Source of the DNA: an uncultured Actinomycetes bacterium
Lineage (GTDB): Bacteria > Actinomycetota > CALGFH01
Length of the DNA stretch: 9,392 nt
Assembly: GCA_937881255.1 (NCBI GenBank)
Contig: CALGFH010000380.1
Location: forward strand, 1-9,392
Reading direction: 5' to 3'
Shown here: positions 6,767 through 9,392 of the stretch, piece after piece
Layout of the letters: every line of letters begins with the position of its first letter
Numbering within the stretch: position 1 is the stretch's first letter
The notes under the pieces: model-generated
The model's database searches: none
What the model was told of the DNA's origin: nothing
Seen by the model: only the letters and a program-made list of their open reading frames with translations
Translations under genes and position numbers: made by a program

Positions 6767-8306
6767 CGTCGCGCTCCCCGGCGCCGGTGGCCGGGCCCTC
6801 GGCCATGGCCGACATGATTGCGTCCTCGGTGATCGCCGCATGCGGCAGCTCGGCCACGGTGCGCCCGTCCCGCAGCACCACCACCCGGTCGCTGCCCTCG
6901 ACCAGCTCCTCCAGCTCCGAGGAGATCATCAGCACGCCAAGGCCGCTGTCGGCCAGCTCGTTGATGAGGGCCTGGATCTCGCCCTTGGCCCCGACGTCGA
7001 TCCCCCGGGTCGGCTCGTCCAGCAGCAGCAGCCGCGGGTCGAGGCAGAGCCAGCGGGCCAGCAGCACCTTCTGCTGGTTGCCGCCGGACAGCTCGCGGAT
7101 CTTCTGGTCGGGGCCGGTGGTCTTGATGTCCAGGCGCCGGATGAACCGGTCGACCACCTCCTGCTGACGGCGGCGGTCGACCACGCCGTAGCGGGAGATG
7201 GCCGGCAGCAGGGCCAGGGTCAGGTTCTCGCGCACCGACATCTCGGGCACGATCCCCTCGGTCTTGCGGTCCTCGGGGGCCAGGCCGATCCCGGCCCGGA
7301 TGGCGTCGGCCGGGGAGCCGAACCGCACCGGCCGCCCGTCGACCTCGAGCTCGCCGGCCTCCACCGGGTCGGCCCCGAAGATCGCCCGGGCCAGCTCCGT
7401 CCGCCCCGACCCGAGCAGGCCGGCCAGGCCGACGATCTCGCCCGCCCGGACGGCCACGTCGGCGTGCTCCAGGGTGCGGCCGGCTCCCCGCAGCCCGCGT
7501 GCCTCCAGCAGCCGCCGCTCGGTGTGGTGGGTGGCGTCGGCGAACCCGGTGGCCCCGGAGCGGCGGACCTCGGCCAGGTCCTTGCCGAGCATGCGGGCCA
7601 CCAGCTCCAGCCGGCTGACGTCGGTCAGGGCGCGGTCGTCGACCGTGCGCCCGTCGCGCATGATCGTGACCCGGTCGCAGATGGCGTAGACCTCGTCCAG
7701 GCGGTGGCTGACGAAGATGACCGAGACCCCGTCCGCCTTGAGCTGGCGGATGACCCCGAACAGGGTGGCCACCTCGGCCTCGTCCAGGGACGAGGTCGGC
7801 TCGTCCATCACCACCAGCCTTGACTCGAAGGAGATGGCCCGGGCGATGGCCACCATCTGCTGCAGGGCGACGTTGATGGCGCCCAGCGGCCGGGACACGT
7901 CGACCTCGACCCCCAGGCGCTCCAGCAGCCGGCGGGCCTCGGCGTGCATGCGCCGGCGGTCGATCAGGCCCCAGCGCCGGGGCTCGCGACCGAGAAAGAT
8001 GTTCTCGGCCACCGACCGGAACCCGACCAGGTTGACCTCCTGGTAGATGGTGCTGACCCCGCCGGCCTGGGCCTGCTGGGGGGAGTGGAAGTCGACCGGC
8101 CGGCCGTCGAGGGTGACGGTCCCGGCGTCGCGGCGGTAGGCGCCGGTCAGGATCTTGATCAGCGTCGACTTGCCGGCGCCGTTCTGGCCCATCACGGCGT
8201 GGACCTCGCCCCGCCCCACGGTCAGCGAGGCCCCCTCCAGGGCGCGGACCCCGGGGAAGGCCTTGCTGATCCCCTCCATCTGGAGGAGGGGGCCGGTGGC
8301 GATCAT
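6759..8306 (-). CDS. ytfR: Sugar ABC transporter ATP-binding protein, YtfR-like (RbsA family, two fused nucleotide-binding domains)
   Basis: A 515-residue ATPase that powers sugar import at the cytoplasmic face of the membrane, with two ABC domains in one chain as usual for RbsA/MglA/YtfR. Domain 1 has Walker A GQNGAGKST at 40-48, Q-loop Gln89 in YQEVNL, an atypical signature (INVALQQM, about 144-151), Walker B ending DEPT at 168-171, and an H-loop in VSHRLDE. Domain 2 has a degenerate Walker A (GLLGSGRTEL, around 295), a canonical signature LSGGNQQ near 406, DEPTRGID near 430, and SSELEEL in place of the H-loop His. GREPRRWGL and VALQQMVAIARAI resemble E. coli YtfR. The start ATG lies 2 bases after the binding-protein stop, with no strong ribosome site, so it likely depends on coupling; a longer reading frame to 8450 runs into the binding-protein gene and is rejected. 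Confidence 0.94.
   Translation of the reverse strand: MIATGPLLQMEGISKAFPGVRALEGASLTVGRGEVHAVMGQNGAGKSTLIKILTGAYRRDAGTVTLDGRPVDFHSPQQAQAGGVSTIYQEVNLVGFRSVAENIFLGREPRRWGLIDRRRMHAEARRLLERLGVEVDVSRPLGAINVALQQMVAIARAISFESRLVVMDEPTSSLDEAEVATLFGVIRQLKADGVSVIFVSHRLDEVYAICDRVTIMRDGRTVDDRALTDVSRLELVARMLGKDLAEVRRSGATGFADATHHTERRLLEARGLRGAGRTLEHADVAVRAGEIVGLAGLLGSGRTELARAIFGADPVEAGELEVDGRPVRFGSPADAIRAGIGLAPEDRKTEGIVPEMSVRENLTLALLPAISRYGVVDRRRQQEVVDRFIRRLDIKTTGPDQKIRELSGGNQQKVLLARWLCLDPRLLLLDEPTRGIDVGAKGEIQALINELADSGLGVLMISSELEELVEGSDRVVVLRDGRTVAELPHAAITEDAIMSAMAEGPATGAGERDGG
6774..6779 (-). promoter_or_regulatory. Ribosome binding site deciding the GTG start of the YtfT-like permease
   Basis: GGGGAG on the - strand, 7 bases before the GTG at 6766. 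It lies inside the end of the ATPase gene. Its spacing supports the short form of the permease over the longer form beginning at 6841. Confidence 0.7.
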
Positions 8307-8308
8307 GC

Positions 8309-9340
8309 TCAGTAGGCCGCGGCGATGTTCTCCTTGGCATTGGACGCGTCGAAGAACTGGTCGGGGTTGATGATCTTGGGCGGGATCGTCTGCCCGGCCG
8401 CATACGCCAGGGTGGTCTCGGCCGCCTTGGGCCCGAACCGCGGGTTGCACTCCACGCTGGCCCCGAGCTCGCCGTCCACGATCGCCTCCAGGGCGGCCCG
8501 CTCGCCGTCGATCGAGACCAGGGTCACGTCCTGGCCCGGCTTGCGGCCGGCGGCCTTGAGGGCGGCGATGGCCCCGATGGCCATCTCGTCGTTGTGGGCG
8601 TAGACGGCGTCGACGTTGGGGTGGGCCCGCAGCAGGGTCTCCATCACCTGGCGGCCCTTGTCGCGGTTGAAGTCCCCGTCCTGGGAGGCGAGGACCTTCA
8701 TGCCCGACTGGCCCTTGATGGCGTCCTCGAAGCCCTTGCGGCGGTCATTGGCCGGCGAGGCCCCTGAGGTCCCGAGCAGCTGGATGATGTTGGCCTTGCC
8801 GCCGGTCTCCTCGATGAGCCACTCGGCGGCCCGCTTTCCCTCCTCGACGAAGTCGGAGCCGATGAAGGCGACGTAGTCCTCGCCCGCCTTGGCCAGGCTC
8901 TGGTCGACGTTGCGGTCGAGCAGGAACACCGGGATGCCGGCCTGCTTGGCCGACTTCACGGCGGTGGCCAGTGGCTTCTCCTCCCGCGGGGGCAGCCAGA
9001 TCACGTCCACCTTCTGGGCGATGCAGGACTGCACGTCGGCGACCTGCTTGGCCGCCGACCCGGCGGCGTTGGTGTAGACGAGCTTCCAGCCGCGCTTGGA
9101 GACCTCGTCCTTGATGCTCGCCGTCTGGGCGAGCCGCCACGGGTTGTTCTCCTCGGTCTGGGGGAAGCAGACCGTGTAGCTGTCCTTCTGGGCAAGCTTG
9201 GGGAGGCCACCCGCGGCTCCGCCCCCGGCGGCCTGGCCGCCCCCGCCGCCACCGTCGTCGGTGGTCGACCCACAGGCCGCCAGGGCGACCATGGCCACCA
9301 CCAGCAGCACCCACCCTGCCAGGAACCGCGCACGCTGCAT
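8309..9340 (-). CDS. ytfQ: Sugar ABC transporter substrate-binding lipoprotein, YtfQ-like
   Basis: A 343-residue periplasmic-binding-protein-type receptor, anchored outside the membrane as a lipoprotein. The signal peptide has basic Gln-Arg-Ala-Arg, a hydrophobic core (~6-21) and lipobox LAAC with Cys23. A Gly/Ala-rich linker follows (about 24-45, six consecutive glycines), then a family 1/4 sugar-binding fold. IPVFLLDRNVD (~140), GTSGASPANDRRKGFEDAI, YAHNDEMAIGAIAALKAAG (~246) and VSIDGE (~275) closely recall E. coli YtfQ, which binds galactofuranose and also galactopyranose. A furanose or similar monosaccharide is therefore the best substrate guess, but pocket residues were not compared. 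The ATG at 9340 is chosen over one at 9385 because a near-ideal GGGGAGGAG lies 6 bases upstream and the signal peptide starts here. It is the first gene of the operon. The mature part contains three further cysteines (in YTVCFPQ, VQSCIAQ and VECNPR). Confidence 0.93.
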   Translation of the reverse strand: MQRARFLAGWVLLVVAMVALAACGSTTDDGGGGGGQAAGGGAAGGLPKLAQKDSYTVCFPQTEENNPWRLAQTASIKDEVSKRGWKLVYTNAAGSAAKQVADVQSCIAQKVDVIWLPPREEKPLATAVKSAKQAGIPVFLLDRNVDQSLAKAGEDYVAFIGSDFVEEGKRAAEWLIEETGGKANIIQLLGTSGASPANDRRKGFEDAIKGQSGMKVLASQDGDFNRDKGRQVMETLLRAHPNVDAVYAHNDEMAIGAIAALKAAGRKPGQDVTLVSIDGERAALEAIVDGELGASVECNPRFGPKAAETTLAYAAGQTIPPKIINPDQFFDASNAKENIAAAY

Positions 9341-9346
9341 TCGGCG

Positions 9347-9355
9347 CTCCTCCCC
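9347..9355 (-). promoter_or_regulatory. Strong ribosome binding site for the substrate-binding protein
   Basis: GGGGAGGAG on the - strand, 6 bases before the ATG at 9340. It is the strongest Shine-Dalgarno-like match in the window and fits the high output usually needed for a binding protein relative to the membrane components of its transporter. It argues against the in-frame ATG at 9385. Confidence 0.8.
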
Positions 9356-9363
9356 TGCGTCCC

Positions 9364-9381
9364 ACCGATCGGGAACCGATC
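9364..9381. repeat. Two direct repeats ACCGATC with 11-base period
   Basis: ACCGATC occurs at 9364-9370 and again at 9375-9381, so the starts are 11 bases apart, about one helical turn. The repeats overlap the 15-bp palindrome in the same leader region. They could be independent half-sites on one face of the DNA or simply a by-product of the palindrome. Confidence 0.45.
9367..9381. promoter_or_regulatory. Candidate IclR-type operator: perfect 15-bp palindrome upstream of the transport operon
   Basis: GATCGG at 9367-9372 and CCGATC at 9376-9381 form a perfect inverted repeat around a 3-base centre. It lies 27-41 bases before the start codon of the substrate-binding protein gene. Six-base arms with a 3-base centre match the geometry of the E. 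coli IclR consensus (TGGAAA-N3-TTTCCA), although the sequence differs, as it usually does between family members. The operon's own IclR regulator is the natural ligand. No convincing -10/-35 pair is visible in the 52 bases available, so the promoter probably extends past the window edge. A LacI- or GntR-type regulator encoded elsewhere could be the binder instead. Confidence 0.5.
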
Positions 9382-9392
9382 CCAACGACTGG

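Noticed and set aside
8307..8450. N-terminal extension of the ABC ATPase by 48 codons
   Set aside because: It would run antiparallel in phase through the binding-protein C-terminus. The ATG at 8306 directly precedes the usual ABC start and lies 2 bases after the previous stop.
9249..9264. Small inverted repeat (6-bp arms CCACCG/CGGTGG, 4-base loop) early in the binding-protein gene
   Set aside because: It lies within codons for the Thr-Thr-Asp-Asp-Gly-Gly linker, where such complementarity is easily produced by codon bias, and is not placed to block the ribosome site.
9341..9392. Search for a -10/-35 promoter in the 52 bases upstream of the transport operon
   Set aside because: A TTGGGA on the - strand at 9385-9380 has no matching -10 element at the right distance (the sequence there is GGACGC), so no promoter is called; it may lie beyond the window edge.

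Overview
The window is very GC-rich (clearly above 70% by eye), with strong G/C bias at third codon positions, dense gene packing and GTG starts next to ATG. The substrate-binding protein is a lipoprotein, as expected in a Gram-positive. Together these suggest a high-GC member of the Actinomycetota, but no taxonomic marker is present, so the assignment is tentative. No rRNA, tRNA, CRISPR array, insertion sequence or phage gene was seen. Almost every base belongs to one of eight genes, and no gene-free stretch exceeds about 50 bases.

The left part (1-3986, + strand) is the end of a catabolic oxidoreductase operon. It holds the C-terminus of a zinc-type alcohol/polyol dehydrogenase cut by the window edge, an AldA-like (lactaldehyde/glycolaldehyde-type) NAD(P)-dependent aldehyde dehydrogenase, and a large flavoprotein. 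The flavoprotein fuses a gluconate 2-dehydrogenase subunit-3-like domain to a GMC oxidoreductase. The genes overlap by 4 bases (ATGA) or are separated by 4 bases, so they are probably co-transcribed and translationally coupled.

The right part (3994-9340, - strand) is a complete five-gene operon. In transcription order it encodes a lipoprotein sugar-binding protein, a fused double-domain sugar ABC ATPase, two different RbsC-family permeases and an IclR-family regulator. Order and sequence features match the E. coli galactofuranose importer YtfQ-YtfR-YtfT-YjfF, so a furanose or a similar monosaccharide is the best guess for the substrate. The regulator starts inside the stop codon of the last permease (GTGA), which makes it the distal gene of the operon it probably controls. 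A perfect 15-bp palindrome (6-bp arms, 3-bp centre, the usual IclR-type geometry) lies just upstream of the first transporter gene and is the candidate operator.

The two operons meet tail to tail with only 7 bases between stop codons. This junction carries a cluster of three complementary GC-rich arms that can form alternative hairpins and may terminate transcription from both sides. A working model, which is inference, is that the transporter imports a sugar or sugar derivative, the oxidoreductases oxidise it to an acid, and IclR senses the substrate or a product. Nothing here is clearly a new system. The most notable items are the fused GMC flavoenzyme with no visible export signal or cytochrome partner, the candidate IclR operator, and the mutually exclusive hairpins at the convergent junction.
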